A stretch of DNA of 64,000 nt from Amoebophrya sp. A120 (lineage: Eukaryota > Sar > Dinophyceae > Syndiniales > Amoebophryaceae), in the NCBI GenBank assembly GCA_905178155.1, contig CAJINV010000001.1, positions 15,562,142 through 15,626,141 of the forward strand. The letters are read 5' to 3'. Made by a program: the position numbers and the translations under genes. The notes beneath the pieces were generated by a model, which worked only from the letters and a program-made list of their open reading frames with translations, was not told the origin of the DNA and made no database searches. This document shows positions 46,501 through 58,970 of this stretch, piece after piece (positions within the stretch are counted from its first letter, which is position 1; each line of letters starts with the position of its first letter).

Positions 46501-48200
46501 TCGAATCCGTCAAGTCCAGGCATCTCCACCTCTCAACATGTGCAGCAGCAGCAAAACTTGTACCAGAAAGGCAGTAGGGGTCCGTCACCGAACAGTCAAC
46601 AACAACACAACAAGCTCTCCCTTTCTTCGATGCGGGCTGTGGAGGGAAATTTTCCGGGGGGCGCGATGCAGGAAGTCTACGCAAGGAAAGTAAATCGAAA
46701 GCTGGACGCCTTCGGGGAAACGGGGTTCTTGGCGGCTTCCGACATCGAGAATCAGGTGGACACACAAACCGTCTACCAGGTGAACTGGCAAGAATCCCGC
46801 GAGGGGTCGCCCGCACGAGAATTAGACGGAGTTGGTGCACCTGTTGAAAACGGCGAGGATGTAGGCGGGGAGAATGACCAGATCATGATGTCTCAGCGTG
46901 CCGCGCAGCTCACCAACTCCGGGGTGTCGCGCTCGAGAGCCTCGAGCGGCGGCCTGGAGCTGTCCTCTGCGGGAGCCTCCTCTGCGCGAAACAGTCGAAC
47001 GCAAATTTCCCTGAAGAGCCACGCGCATCAGCTGCAAAATCGGAGGCTGCTGGAGGAGCAGCGGAAGATGGAACAGCAGCAGATGCAGCGCAGACCACCG
47101 TCCCCGTCACCACCACAGATGACAGGAGATCCTGGACGAGGCCCAGTTGGGACAACTGCAGCAGGATCCTCAAGAGGTAGACAGTACGAACAAAACCGTC
47201 CTCCTGGGACTACGAACACGCAACCCGCCCCTCTTGTCGACAGCGACGTACGTGCCGAAATTCTGGCCAAGGCTCGCGAAGCGCGGAAGAAGAATTTCGC
47301 GCAACAGCAGTCCCGCATCGACAGTAAGGAGCCAGCGTCTCCAACTGGTGTGGACCGGAAAACCAAGCCGATGCTGTTTTACCCTCACGTTTCTGGAGGG
47401 GGTGACGTCCTCGTTGGTAGCAAAACTACTGCTGGTGGCGGTGATCTCTCACTGCAAGATCACCCGCCTCAAGTTTTACCTCAACAGGCCCCCGTGGTCA
47501 AAAAAACACATACAAATCCGCACTCATTGAAGGAACATCAGCAACTGTTGCTGGAGATCGAAGAGTCGCCGAATAACGGCACGAACGGCGTCGCTGCCGA
47601 ACTCCCAGGAGCAGCTGCAAGTGCAGCTTCCCAGCCCATCGAGGACATGTTTGTGAACGAAGACGGGGAGAAGTTGTTTCAAATCGAACACAAACCGGAT
47701 GAGGACGTGTGGGACTTCAGTGGCGTCCGGAAATACCTCCGCGACACCGACCGCTTCGTTGAGGAGTATTCCCACTTATTTCCCGGGCTGACGGAAAATG
47801 TGAACGCTCTGGAGCACCGGAAGCTCGTCGGAGCACGCGCTGCGTCAAAGACGTCGGGCGGCGCTGGAGGAGCGGGTGGAGGTCCTGGAGCGCAACAGAA
47901 TCAGGGCAGGTAAGGTTAAGAGTGAAGTAGAAAACAAGGCGATAAAAGTTGTATGCGCAAATTTGTAGTTTTGATGATGTTGACGATGTTGATGAAGACG
48001 ACGAAGCTGTAGGCACAGGACCGATAACCCCAGCGCTTCATCCTTCCCCGACGACCACGACGATGGAAATCACATTCAGGTCGGCTTCTGCCGTGGGACC
48101 GAGCAAGGGCTTTACCGCAATCGCGCCTCAAGCCGGAGCACCGTCCTCACGAGGCGGAATGCGCATACCCATAGCAATACCACCCGAATTCGACTTCTGA
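43505..48200 (+). CDS. Large disordered coiled-coil protein with CCCH-like zinc finger (1480 aa)
   Basis: Exons 43505-45799, 45994-47909 and 47969-48200 join in phase (2295 + 1916 + 232 nt) through GT-AG introns; the second donor is GTAAGG. Residues 1-430 are Ser/Gln/Asp/Glu-rich with runs such as EDDDESEDSSKQEQSHSQSQ. A basic, helical coiled coil follows (about 500-640: SHVLENIGRLLYQMLLERRV, MEQEKQLLESEVRELRR). Near residue 676 is CPFTQDTCPDGNACPVHH, with CX6CX5CX3H spacing, close to a CCCH finger of the RNA-binding type. Exon 2 has Gln-rich and Ser-rich regions and LLQQQQEEQRQVRL-type helices. The C-terminus has an acidic DDVDDVDEDDEA patch. A role as a scaffold or RNA-associated protein is a guess; the family is unknown to me. 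Confidence 0.72.
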
Positions 48201-48923
48201 GCGTGCACCTGAAGGGGCTGAAAGAAAGGGGATCGCTGCGTTATCAGCCTACTCTCATCTGCAACTCGCAAACCAAAGAAACTTCTTTGATACTGGTTAA
48301 GTTTGAGACGCGGCGAGGGCGACATCGCAGCCGTGCTCGTGCATGAGATTGCTGCACATTTGTTGTTCATTCGTGCAGCTTTCCACGGTGGAACGGCAAC
48401 AGCGATGTGCTGAAAAACAAGAGGAAAAGAAGAAGATCTAGCACTATTTTTTCTCCCTGAGCCTAAGTGCACTTGCGCGATACTGCGACGCCGACATGCA
48501 AGGAAAGATCTGGATTTTTTCTCATCCCTTTTTATTCTGGTTTTTCTTCTTTTGCAGTCTCTCACGATCATTGATCACGCTTATGCGACGCTCTTTTTTC
48601 GATAGCGCACCGGCCCCACTGAGGACACGACTGTCACTACGATTTTTTCCAAGCAGCAACAACCATGTGCCTCCGACTAGATCTTTAAGTAAGTAAGTAG
48701 ACGTAGAAAAGACGACAAATCACAGTGACAGACAGAGAGTTTAGTTCTGATTTTTTGATTTTCTTTTTCTCAGCCTGGAAAGAAATTGAAATAACAAGTG
48801 AGTGTAGTCGTCCAAGCTCAATTTCATTTCTTGAGCACGGTATCTCGTACGTTTTGGTTTTTTATTACGTTTGTGTTAGGAGTCTCCGTGCGTAGGCTAA
48901 GCTACGAAGAACGCTCAACCAAA
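48201..48923. other. Intergenic region upstream of prohibitin
   Basis: Nothing coding recognised. The frame at 48798-49067 merely extends the prohibitin first exon upstream. Confidence 0.45.
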
Positions 48924-50501
48924 ATGGCGGACAAGGTGTTGGGAATGCTCTCAAGGACGGGCATGGCGGCCGCCTCCGTTGCGGCAATACCTGCCTTCTG
49001 CTTGTACAATGTGGACGGAGGAGAAAGGGCAGTTATGTTCAACCGATTTTCGGTAAGAATTATGTAGTTCTCGCCTGGTGTTGCATCAAATTAAGATTAA
49101 CAAGTGTCCTGAACAAAGACGAACGTTGTAAGTAGAAGTGCGGCGGTTGTTCATCTGCTTCGCATTCAAAATTAGACGCGTGTTGATTTTTATGAAGATT
49201 TGTAGTTCTGCACCAAATAAAATTTTAAATTTTTCTACAGGGTGTATCAGCAGTAACGTCAGGGGAGGGCACGCACTTTAAAGTGCCATGGCTGATGTCC
49301 CCTTACATCTACGACATCCGTGTCAGACCAAAACTCATCCAGACAACGACAGGTACTGGACTCTTTTTTTCGATCCGCCGTGTTGTATTCCTATTTGCAC
49401 TACGGTGACGGTGATAGAAAAAGTTCTCAATCTCAAGATAATTGTCTTATTCTTCACCACAAGCGATTGAAAAGCTGCCTGCGGTGACCTCCGATGGTTG
49501 AATATCACGACAGGTACAAAGGATTTACAAACCGTCACCATCCACTGTAGGCTTCTGTTCAAGCCTGACGTAGAAGCTCTCCCGGCACTCCACAAACGGC
49601 TAGGGAGCGAATACGACGAGCGAGTACTGCCGTCAATCGGGAACGAAGTGCTCAAGGCCGTTGTGGCACAGTACTTTTCTTACATTTTGATCCTGTCTCT
49701 GTTTTTCGTGTCCTGTCTGAACTGAAATATGCAGATTTTGGATTCAAAAGAACAAGCGCTCGCTCAGTTCTACTCTGAGCTTTCCGGCAGCACAAAACAG
49801 GTACAACGCCGAGCAGCTGCTCACACAGCGAGAGCGCGTCAGTCAGGAGGTCCGGGATGCCATTGTGCAAAGGGCAAAGCAGTTTCACATCCTGCTCGAG
49901 GATGTATCCATTATCCACCTGAAATACGGAAACGAGTTCGCGCGCGCTATTGAGGAGAAGCAAGTGGCCGAACAGGAGGCTGAAAGACAAAAGTTCATCG
50001 TGCAAATGGCAGGTAAGGCTAAGGACTTTTATTAACCACGCGGAGCAGTGACATTCATTTTGTTACTGATTTGCGTGTTTCTCGAGGCAGGCTCTGGCAG
50101 TTTCAGTTTGTCAATGAGCGACTTCGATGAAGTTCGAGGATTCTCCCAACTAATTACAGAGCAAGAGAGGCAGGCGACAGTGATTCGGTCGGAAGGAGAA
50201 GCAGAAGCAGCGACAATGATATCAGAAGCGCTGAAGGAACACGGTAGAAATGAGAAGATGAATTACTGGAATATTTTTGTTGCTTGATGTTTTCTAATGG
50301 GAGGGATACGTGTTTGACTTTGAAAGTGGAAGCGAATTCTTGATGAAATCTAAATCGTGTGTCAAAACAGGAACCGGATTGATCGACATGAAGAGGATAG
50401 ACGCTAGTAAGGAAATCGCGGAGGTGTTGTCCAAATCGGCGAACATAATGTACATGCCCGGGGGCCAGAACATGCTTCTCAACATGAGTGCTGGACGATA
50501 A
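48924..50501 (+). CDS. PHB1: Prohibitin 1
   Basis: Six exons: 48924-49052, 49241-49352, 49514-49670, 49801-50012, 50160-50243 and 50371-50501; 825 nt, 274 aa, the normal size for prohibitin. All introns are GT-AG and all phases agree. Family landmarks in order: [20 protein letters not shown] after an N-terminal hydrophobic anchor ([17 protein letters not shown]), [57 protein letters not shown], the coiled coil [40 protein letters not shown] and [20 protein letters not shown]. Prohibitin 1 and 2 form ring complexes in the inner mitochondrial membrane that act as a scaffold for m-AAA protease and cardiolipin. The gene is intact and carries no introner, so its introns serve as an ordinary-intron reference in this window. 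Confidence 0.97.
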
Positions 50502-52047
50502 TGATGAACATTATTCGACTTCTGCAGCTGCTGTACTACCTCTACCTACGAGGGCATCGGCTTGTAGTTCGGCGCACAAAACTAAATGAACATAAATCAA
50601 TGACTCCTTTTGTGTTGAATGTCAGTGACATTGACAATGACTGGTTGGTGCATGTCTTCTGTCATTATGTAAATGTGTGTTTGTCCATCTCAGGTCTGTC
50701 GTGAACAGAACCAGTTTTCACAACTAGCGACATTTTCATCCAAGAGTCTAACAGTTCCGAGAGCGCTGTGGCGTTTCACGGAGAAAATAAACACCGAGTT
50801 CTTATGTCTTATCGCAGCTGACTTAGACCACGACTGCTGCTGTTCTTCTTCTGATCTCCGAAAGGAGCACATCGAAAGACATTAAGATTAACAAACAAGG
50901 CTTCTTTATCTTTGCCCGCGGCGCTCGCATCAGCTATGATTTTGCGGCGGTCCACGCACCAGCCTGCGCGGTGCGTTGGATCGGCTCCCAATCCCATGGC
51001 CATGTTGTTCAAGAATGCATTGTTAGCAAACTAGTAAACGAGATGGCTGTACCTGCAGTCGCGGTTGTGGTCGTGCATGAAAAAACTAGTGCGCACCTCC
51101 TCCTCCCCGCAAAGAGACCAGAGCGCATTTCTTCCTCGTCGTAATACCTGTTTTTTTGTTTTGTCCCCTCGTTGTCCTTCTCGGTTGCCGTTGATGTAAG
51201 TAGTTGCGTCTGTTACTGGCATCGTGCCATCCACACACTCTGCTTCTAGGATCTGTTCTGGCTGCTCCTCATCAAGGGCGCAGGACTGGAGACCGCAATG
51301 AAAGAGATCCAAATACCTGTAAGAAGCAAGAGCGATATGTTATGCGTTTGAACATGCGCAGGAGCTCGGCGATCAAATCTAGATCATGGGAAAAACATCC
51401 TCATTCATTGCCGTGTGGTATCTATTTTTTTACTCGAATGAGACCGTAGCATCAGCATCACAAGATGTTCCCTCCAATCGATACTCATTTTGTTTAAGTA
51501 CATCCCTCGCTATTGGAGGTTGACGTCGTTTCCGGAGGTTAGAGTCCCACTCAACCATTGATGTGCTACAGCGACCTTTTCTTTATAATCTGTTTTTGCA
51601 GTAGTTTATCGTGAGAAGTTCTTGTATCTATGTATCGATACGAACCTGTATCTGAGTTCATTAAGCCAAATTAGAAACGTCACAGCAACGATGTTGTTCC
51701 TTATGTATCAGGCCCACGGTTATCGTCATGTCACCGTATTTTTTGCGTGATGAAGTGCAAGTTTAAGTTTTTAGTTTAGCAATTTAGAAAATAGTCATAG
51801 GGTCTCTTACTCTTCAAATAACGACGAGAAGTCGTTGCTTAGTGTTAGTTTAGTCTTTTTACGTACTCTCCAGGCGGGGCGTCGTCTCGCCCCGTTGGTT
51901 TTAGGTTTCTCGAGCTCGACCGAAATTGAAAAGCTGTAAATGCAAACAACAAACGCCGAGAAGGAACACGAACTATGAGGATCACCTCCAGACTGGCGTT
52001 TTCATTCATTTAGCCCTGTCATCTTGCTTCATCTCATCATCGTCGTG
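50502..52047. other. Intergenic region, possible small minus-strand gene
   Basis: Two minus-strand frames, 51031-51312 (93 codons from ATG; FHCGLQSCALDEEQPEQILE) and 50809-51012 (67 codons; MAMGLGADPTHRAGWCVDRR), look less random than most shadows and could be exons of one gene. I found no splice that convincingly joins them and no family. A GC hairpin CGGGGCG...CGCCCCG lies at 51875-51893. Confidence 0.3.
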
Positions 52048-55000
52048 ATGATGCACGGGGAAATAGATCTTCAAGCCACCACCATGCAAAATTGTCGTCC
52101 GCTTTCGGCGGAGGACTTTGCTCCCTTGTGGCACAACAAATCGGAGAACTTCTGGATTGCACACGTCAAGAAGTTGATCGAAGATTTTGGCGTAACGGCG
52201 GTTGAGCAATTCAAACATTTTGTTGCCACTGACTTGCAGGCCGGCATTTCCACCACGAAAAGCTGTGCCTCTGCTGCTCGTCCGGACGATGTTGCTGCAT
52301 CTTCAAGCACGACTACATTGCACGAGGGCCCTTTGAGGACAGCTGCTGCAATAGCACCGCCCCCGTCCCGCTCGGATCTTCAGGCTTGTGGGGGCGCAAC
52401 ATCGTCCAGTAAAGCTTCTCCCGATGTTGAGCAACCTGGGGCGGGGAGAACCTTGACCAAAAATGATGGTGGTCCGTCTACTGTCTCCAAGACCCACGCA
52501 GCGCCTCCGTTGGAGCAGTCGACGAAATGCTCCTCTTCTTCGGCGTCGCGGAATGTCACACCGACTGATGCGGTGCCTGCCAGCACGAATGGATCGCCCT
52601 TGACTCCAAGCAAGACGAGCGGAGGTGGGCAGAATGCTACTACGAGCAGTTCTTCTACAACAACTTCAAGACCCTACAACCTTTTTCAGCAGGATCACAC
52701 AATGGATGGCGGCGGGGCAGCGTCGAATCATCTCAAAGACGGCGCAACATCATCTACTTCACAGATGATGAAAGACAACTCTTCCGGCGAGATGAATTCT
52801 ATGAATCAGTCACTGATAACGACAAGTGCGACGTCAACATCTTCCTCCTCCAGCAGATTGGCAGCGCAACAACACCAGATGAACACCAGCAAGCCAGTCT
52901 CGCTCGTCGTGGGGTCAACATCGTCACAGCTCGGTGGTTGTGTCAACAACAATTCTCCCCCGTCTGTAAATGACCTCAACCAGGGAAACCGGCTGCTGCA
53001 CCTTTGCGTGCTTAGAAATTACACCTCTTTGCTTCACAAGCTCGTCATGGACTTTGACTTTGACGTCGACATCACACGCGACAGCGACCGCAACACGGGC
53101 ATGCATCTCGCTCTGTTTGAAACCAGGAAGAAAGAAGTAGTCGAAAAGTTGGACTTCCTCGGTGCTGATCTGGAAAGGAAGAACGCGTATGGGGTAGACT
53201 GTGAAAAAGCGTTCCAATCGTTCAACGAGTCCAAGGACAACATAATCTTCCTCGACCTGGAGCTCACAAAAGGTATCAACTACTCCGAAGTCCTCGATCT
53301 AGACGTAGCGAGTACGTAGTACGTCGCTTATTTGCCACCTTTTATGCAATGGCAGGAGAACAATGCAATGCTTTTTGCCTTGCTGTATTTTTGCCGTGAA
53401 GTCGTGATCTTGGTCCCTATTCCTCCCTTCCCCTGGCAGGAGTTCTTGTGGCGATCGCAAGTTCCCGCAGCCTTGTGCTTGTACTTGTACTTCCTTGTGC
53501 TTGAACTTGTTGCAACGCAAAAATTGAAATGCTATAGGTTTCTACGAGCGGGAGGAGGAGGAGGGGATTCCTCGGAAGATTATGGAGCTCGCCTGCGTGA
53601 TCACGGACAAGAATTTGAAGGAGCTCGGGCGCGGTTCCTGGGTGATTGGCGGTTTCTCGAAGGAGTTTCTCCTTACGCTCCCCTATTTCCACCAGAAAAA
53701 TTTCCGCGACAGCGAACCGGGTGGCCCCTTCGAGCCGTTGCAGGAAGAGAGAACCGGGTACACTTTCTACGGCAACGACCTCTTTAAGGACATGGTAAAC
53801 CGGGAGAAGGCGGTGTCACTGCTCCAAGCGGAAACGGAGTGTCTGGCGTTGATCCAAAGTTTCTGTCCCGAGGGCGCCTGCCCGCTGAGCGGCAACAGCA
53901 TCCAGTGCGACCGGGAAGTGCTGTGCGACGAGACGCCCTTGATCTACCAGTGGCTGTCCCATCGGATCATCGACGTGTCATCCTTTCTCGGTATAGCCGA
54001 GCGCTGGATGCCCCACAAAATCGAGATGTGGCGCGCGCACCAGAGGCAGGTATACAGGAGCTAATAACCCTAAACAGCTATATAAACTGTGTAGGTTTAG
54101 CGACCACATCAAAGAGCTCGAGACTTTCTTTGTTCTGAGCCTCTACTAAGTTGTATTCTCTTTCTTCTTGCCGCACGAATTCAGACGAGGACGCCATTAT
54201 GCATTGACGTTTTTGTTCTCGATGAACACTCTATCTGACGTCGTTTTCACAGGTATCCAACTACAACCACCGCGCCCTCGATGACACTTTGAGCAGTATC
54301 CAGAGTTTGGCGTGGATTCGCGAAAATCTTCTGCTCCCGGCGGACGACGGACTCGCGGAATGGGAAGCGCAAAAGGAGTGGGAAAGGGAACAGTGGGAGG
54401 AGGAAGGTATGGTTGGTACACTAAGTGAGCTCTGTTTCAGTTTCTTGGGTAGTTGGGTTAATAGGGGTTCTCTTTCTTGCATGTTTTCAAACCTCCACGT
54501 AGATGAGCGAAATAAATGATAACGTAACTATTACAAACAGACGAAGAAGCCGAGGCGGAGGACGACGAGGGCTACACGCAGCGAATCCTGTCCGCGACAA
54601 ACAGCCCAATACGGTTCCAGGCAGGAAACAGCAGTGCCTCAAACTACTACAACCCGGGAGGTAAAGCGGGTAGCTCCTACGGCGACCACGGCAAGAGTTC
54701 CAGCGGAAAAAAGGGTCAACAACATCATGGTGGCCCCGCAACTTGGTCAGGAGCAAGCAGCGGTACCTTTCATGGAAACTATGGCTCTAGTTCAAGCAAA
54801 GGTTCTTCAGCTGCGCCAGGTGGGAGCTACAACCAGCATTCGTTCTGGAGCAGCAAAGGCGGTGGCGGTGGTCAGAAAAGCTACGGGTCGTCGAAAGGAA
54901 GTTCGTGGAAGGGGTCAAAATCAAACTCGAATTCTCCCGTAAAGCGTCCCATACACGACAACCGCAACCGGTCGGCGAGTTTCGGGAATAACACAAGTTC

Positions 55001-55379
55001 ATGGAACAACAACACTGAGCCCTGGTACGAGGACTATTTGTCGGACTGGAAGAATGACACTACACCCGGCAGTGGTGCTGCGCAGAACCAGCAACATTTT
55101 CGCACCTGGCCTCTCTCAGGTCCGAGTAGCGGTTCCTCAGGCAAGAATTCTGCAGGAGCTGCACCACCTTGGTCGCCAAATTGGACGGCTCCTGGTCGTG
55201 GCATGCAACAGAATCTTCAACACACGTCCGCATCCACCTCGAACAACAACTCTCCGATGCGCGGCGGCCGCCCACCACAAAATTTTCAGTACAGCGGCAA
55301 TTGGGGACAGAAGAACAATGGCGGATCGCCACGAAGTAAAGGCAAGCCGAAAAGCGGAGGCGGCGGAGGCAAGATGTAG
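52048..55379 (+). CDS. Oligoribonuclease (DEDDh) with N-terminal ankyrin-like region and Gly/Ser-rich tail
   Basis: Exons 52048-53272, 53538-54049, 54253-54406 and 54541-55379 join in phase through GT-AG introns; 909 aa. The exonuclease domain (about 398-630) has every oligoribonuclease landmark: IIFLDLELTKGFYE (first D-x-E), KIMELACVITDKNL, CPLSGNSIQCDREVLCDETP, SHRIIDVSSF, and NYNHRALDDTLSSIQS with the catalytic His and Asp. Orn/REXO2 enzymes degrade 2-5 nt RNA to mononucleotides in cytosol and mitochondria and are normally about 180-240 aa. Here an extra 300-residue Ser/Thr-rich region and ankyrin-like repeats (NRLLHLCVLRNYTSLLHKLV, NTGMHLALFETRKKEVVEKL, GADLERKNAYG) precede it, and a 270-residue Ser/Gly/Asn/Lys-rich tail follows. 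All are in one continuous spliced frame, so this is a true fusion if the exon 1-2 splice (LTKG) is right; that splice falls inside the first catalytic motif, which supports it. Confidence 0.87.
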
Positions 55380-56792
55380 CAAACGATCGACCTGAGTAGG
55401 TTTCTGAACTGAAAACGATTGCTGCACCCGGTAAACCAGTGCTCCTGCCGGATGAAAACGAGGAAAACCAATGCAACGACAGGCCCGCCTAGAAGGTGCT
55501 TCTGGTGTGTCACGACCGGCAGCGTCGGCTCGAAGAACTGATTGATGAATCGATTTCAACACTGATCAAGTATCTACTTGTCGTCCTTCTAATATCTCGC
55601 GTCAATACAACCAAGAGTTGTACAGTATTCCAGGAGGCCCTAAGTGAATTGTAAGTGTAAGTAACGACATCACAATGTTCATGTTGACAATGTAAAGTTT
55701 ATCTCGATGGCAGCAGCGGTGAGCCGTCTCAGTAAGTTCAGGATCTTGTGAACATATCAAGTGTGGTCGACGACACACATTTTCTCTTTCGACGAAGTTT
55801 GCGAAACGACAAAACATGATTGAGGTAGAATGAGAAATTGACAATGGCGCTTCCCCGGGCGCCACTCGAACCGTCACCCATTTTCCGTTGCGACACAGTC
55901 AGCACGCGAGCGGTTGACAACGCTCGGCGAGGGCAAAGCAATGTGGCTGCTAGTCCTAGTTCTTTATCTTTCAAGAAAGCGACAAAATATCTAAAATGAA
56001 AATCGAAATTTCAAAAAAAGAAAAATTCAATGGCGCCGACCATCGAGCAAGTACCAGATGATAGCTCATATATAAGCCTGGCCGCCGGGGGGAAGGGAGC
56101 ACCACCAGTGCCTTTGTTAAGTACTCGCAATTTCGAAGCTGGTAGATTACTGACGCATGCTGTTCGTCATCTAAGTGACCACGGCCATCATCTAGTAGTA
56201 ATAGAAGAGCAAGTTCTCGACGTCTATGCAGCGTCCGCGTCGAACTACAAATTATAAAGTATAACGGAAACGCAAACGCTTACCAAAGAGAGAATGTCTT
56301 CCAAGCTGTAGCTCATGATACTCGTACAGGGAACTTGTACTCGTGAGTGCAATATATATTTGGATCTCCTGGCGCCTCAGCAGCAGCTAGTTAGAGGTCG
56401 TGAACGAGCAACTGACAAGGGATGAGAGTAATGACAGACTTGGTACCTGGAACGTCGACGTGGTCGGGCTGTTACTAAGAGATGTTGACGAGGATAGACA
56501 CGAGAACAAACCATTTTGTACCTATTGTCGTTCGGGTCTAGGTCTACTCGTCTGGGTCGTCGCCATAACGTCAGATGAGTGAAAGGGGCACGTTTTTTGT
56601 TCGTGCCGTTCATTGTGAATGTTCGCAGTTCTGGACCTGCTCCACTCGACACCACGTCCGTTTCTTTTCCGAATAATTGAAACTAGAACAACGCTCCGAC
56701 CGAACCATTACGGGTAGCTGTAGACCTGTGAGTTTCTACTTTACAGCATCGTTTCCCAGTTGCAGTTGCTGCACACAGAACTACAAAAGATC
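55380..56792. other. Intergenic region
   Basis: The 75-codon frame 56030-56257 starts with a plausible ATG but has no recognised feature. I see nothing else; an upstream exon of the next gene could end near 56759 at a CAG. Confidence 0.4.
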
Positions 56793-58256
56793 ATGCTGAC
56801 GGTGCGGGATTTCCCGTCGCTGTCCAGCGGGATGCCGTGGCGAATTTACTGCATCTTGATGCTCACCTACGCGGTGGTGTTGTGCCTACAAAAAGCGGTT
56901 GCTCCGGTAGTCGGTGTTGGCAATTTGCGTGGGCCGTCTGAGAAGGACGTCTCCGCGGAAACCCCGTCGATCAACCGTCCCCTCCCCGCAGCGACAAGAA
57001 CGTACGAAGAGAAGGACGAGCAGGATGATATTCATCTCATCTACTTCGATCTTAAAATGGAACTCTTGCTGGCGCAGAAGGGCAGCGATCCAGCGACGTT
57101 GCACAAAGAACTGGCGGGGTCTGGTTTCTTCAATACGCCGCAGGTGCCCCTGATGGTGTACATGTTGTTGAACGCGAAGAGCGGCGAGAGTTACGAGCTG
57201 CGCCCGGAAATGACCCTGATGGCGTACGAGACGGGCCTGCTCCAGGAATTTCTCCACCGCGACGCGGACCAGAATGGGCGACTGGACAAGGACGAGTGTC
57301 CGTTTCTTGCATCCACAGCAGGACTACTGTCACGACCGTCAAACCCAGACGGCGATGATGTCACCACCTTCGCGGCAACGTGCAGACAACATCACACGGC
57401 CTCGGGGTTCCTGCAAATCAACATCGATCGAGCGGGGGAGACGGAGTTGAGTAGCACTGCCACTGCGGGGACGAGCGGCGGGGGCGGGACGAGTCGTGAC
57501 ACAGTCCTCGAATCCGGTAAGTTCTACGAGAAGGCGCCAGCGTCTCTTATGGAGGAGCGATCATATTGGCGGTCGTGGTTGCCGTCGTGCTGTGGTGGCG
57601 ACACGGCGGCGGCCGCCCGAGACCAAGCTGCCAGAGACCGGGCCCGAGACCTGCGGAGCGAATTGGGGTTGAGACCTAACGGAGAAAGGATGACTGACAG
57701 CGAAAGGGAGAAGGCGCAGGAAACTGCAGCCGCGGCCGGCAGGCGATATGACGGCCGGAGGCAGTCGCCGCGCATCAGTGACAAGGAGGCAAACATGTAC
57801 ACATCTACAGGATATAATTTCGGAGACCAAGACGAACCTGAACCCGAATCGGAGTCACCGGCATCAACGTATGCAGCAGACACAAGGAGGACCGATGTAC
57901 TTAAATGAAAGAACACCGCTGAGGCTGACAGATTTTTTTTTTTGGATGCTAACAGGTGGATGGCTCTGTCAATCCATTAAACCACACGCAAAGTGGTTCT
58001 GGACGAGTTGACGACTGCAATTAGTGGCGAACTCCGCCTCCGTTGAGTATCGGCATCGCAACAACATAAAATTTGAATTTCGTAAAATAATTGCTCAACA
58101 CCACACTCTCACTCAACACAGGAGCTCCCATTTTGGTTGAATGAGCACAAATCGTATTGGGAAGAGCACCAGGAGGAGGCTACACTTGCCCAGCGGCTTG
58201 CAACCAGAACGGGCCAGCCAACACAAGCTCGACGAAGCAGAGAAAAAAGTAACTAA
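56793..58256 (+). CDS. Membrane-anchored protein with an EF-hand (about 412 aa)
   Basis: Exons 56793-57896 and 58122-58256 join in phase 0 across a 225-nt intron (donor GTACTT, also used in prohibitin; acceptor ACACAG). The second exon reads ELPFWLNEHKSYWEEHQEEA and ends in SREKSN. The unspliced frame would stop at 57908. N-terminal transmembrane segment: WRIYCILMLTYAVVLCLQKA (residues about 17-36). Helical region DIHLIYFDLKMELLLAQKGS and one EF-hand loop, DADQNGRLDKDE, with D1, D3, N5, R7 and E12 in place. The remainder is Gly/Ser- and Arg/Ala/Glu-rich. The frame is open upstream of the ATG to a CAG at 56759, so a 5' exon is possible. Family unknown; Ca2+ binding is inferred from the loop only. 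Confidence 0.65.
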
Positions 58257-58970
58257 AAACAAGGTGATATCAAACCGGAATCAGCTTGAACAGAAACAGT
58301 TTTTGTTGATATCTTCATGAGTGCTGAAATTTCGTCGTCAACATCGATCAGTATCTATGAAAGACAAAAGCTAGTAGACAAAACCTCAGCGTCGCTGAAG
58401 CTTTGTCTACCTCTACTGCGGAACAGCCAACCTGCATAAGCCCTCACCCTACAATCAAGGGGCAACAATAACATTTAACGAGTGTTCTTGATGTTTTCGA
58501 CGTAATTTGGAACTGATAACATCACTTGGATACATATTGATTTATACATAGTTTTTTTCCAGCGGTAGGACGACCCGAGGAAATTTTCTTTTTCGCTTTC
58601 AGTTTCAGCCAGGCGCCATCTCAACGAACAGACATCAAGATTTCCTTCTCGTCCACGTCGCAGTCGACCCTGATCCTCGACAAAGCTGTATGATCTTTTT
58701 TACCTTCATCACCAGGACCTCCTACATAAAGCTGCTTAAAATTTGAATTTCGTCTGCAACGGACATGATTGTTACTCTTTTTTCACGTCTTACTCTTATG
58801 TTCGGAATAGGATTTATAATAAGCATATATAAAGATACATGTTGATCTACACGCAAAAATTTAGCACATTCTTAGTGTCTGTCCTGTGATGTTCGTTCTT
58901 CGAGTTGCCGATAACGCTGTATGCTTTTACTCTTTCAGTGGTTTCTCCCTGAACAAATCAATCCCAAAAG
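58257..58970. other. Intergenic region upstream of polymerase eta
   Basis: AT-rich, no supported frame. A TTTCAG at 58933-58938 could be an acceptor for an upstream exon or leader. Confidence 0.4.

Noticed and set aside
50809-51312. Possible minus-strand two-exon gene
   Set aside because: The composition is suggestive, but no splice joins the frames convincingly and no family is recognised; kept only as a note.
57897-57908. Stop at 57906 as the end of the EF-hand membrane protein
   Set aside because: A GTACTT donor precedes it, and the exon at 58122-58256 is in phase and protein-like.
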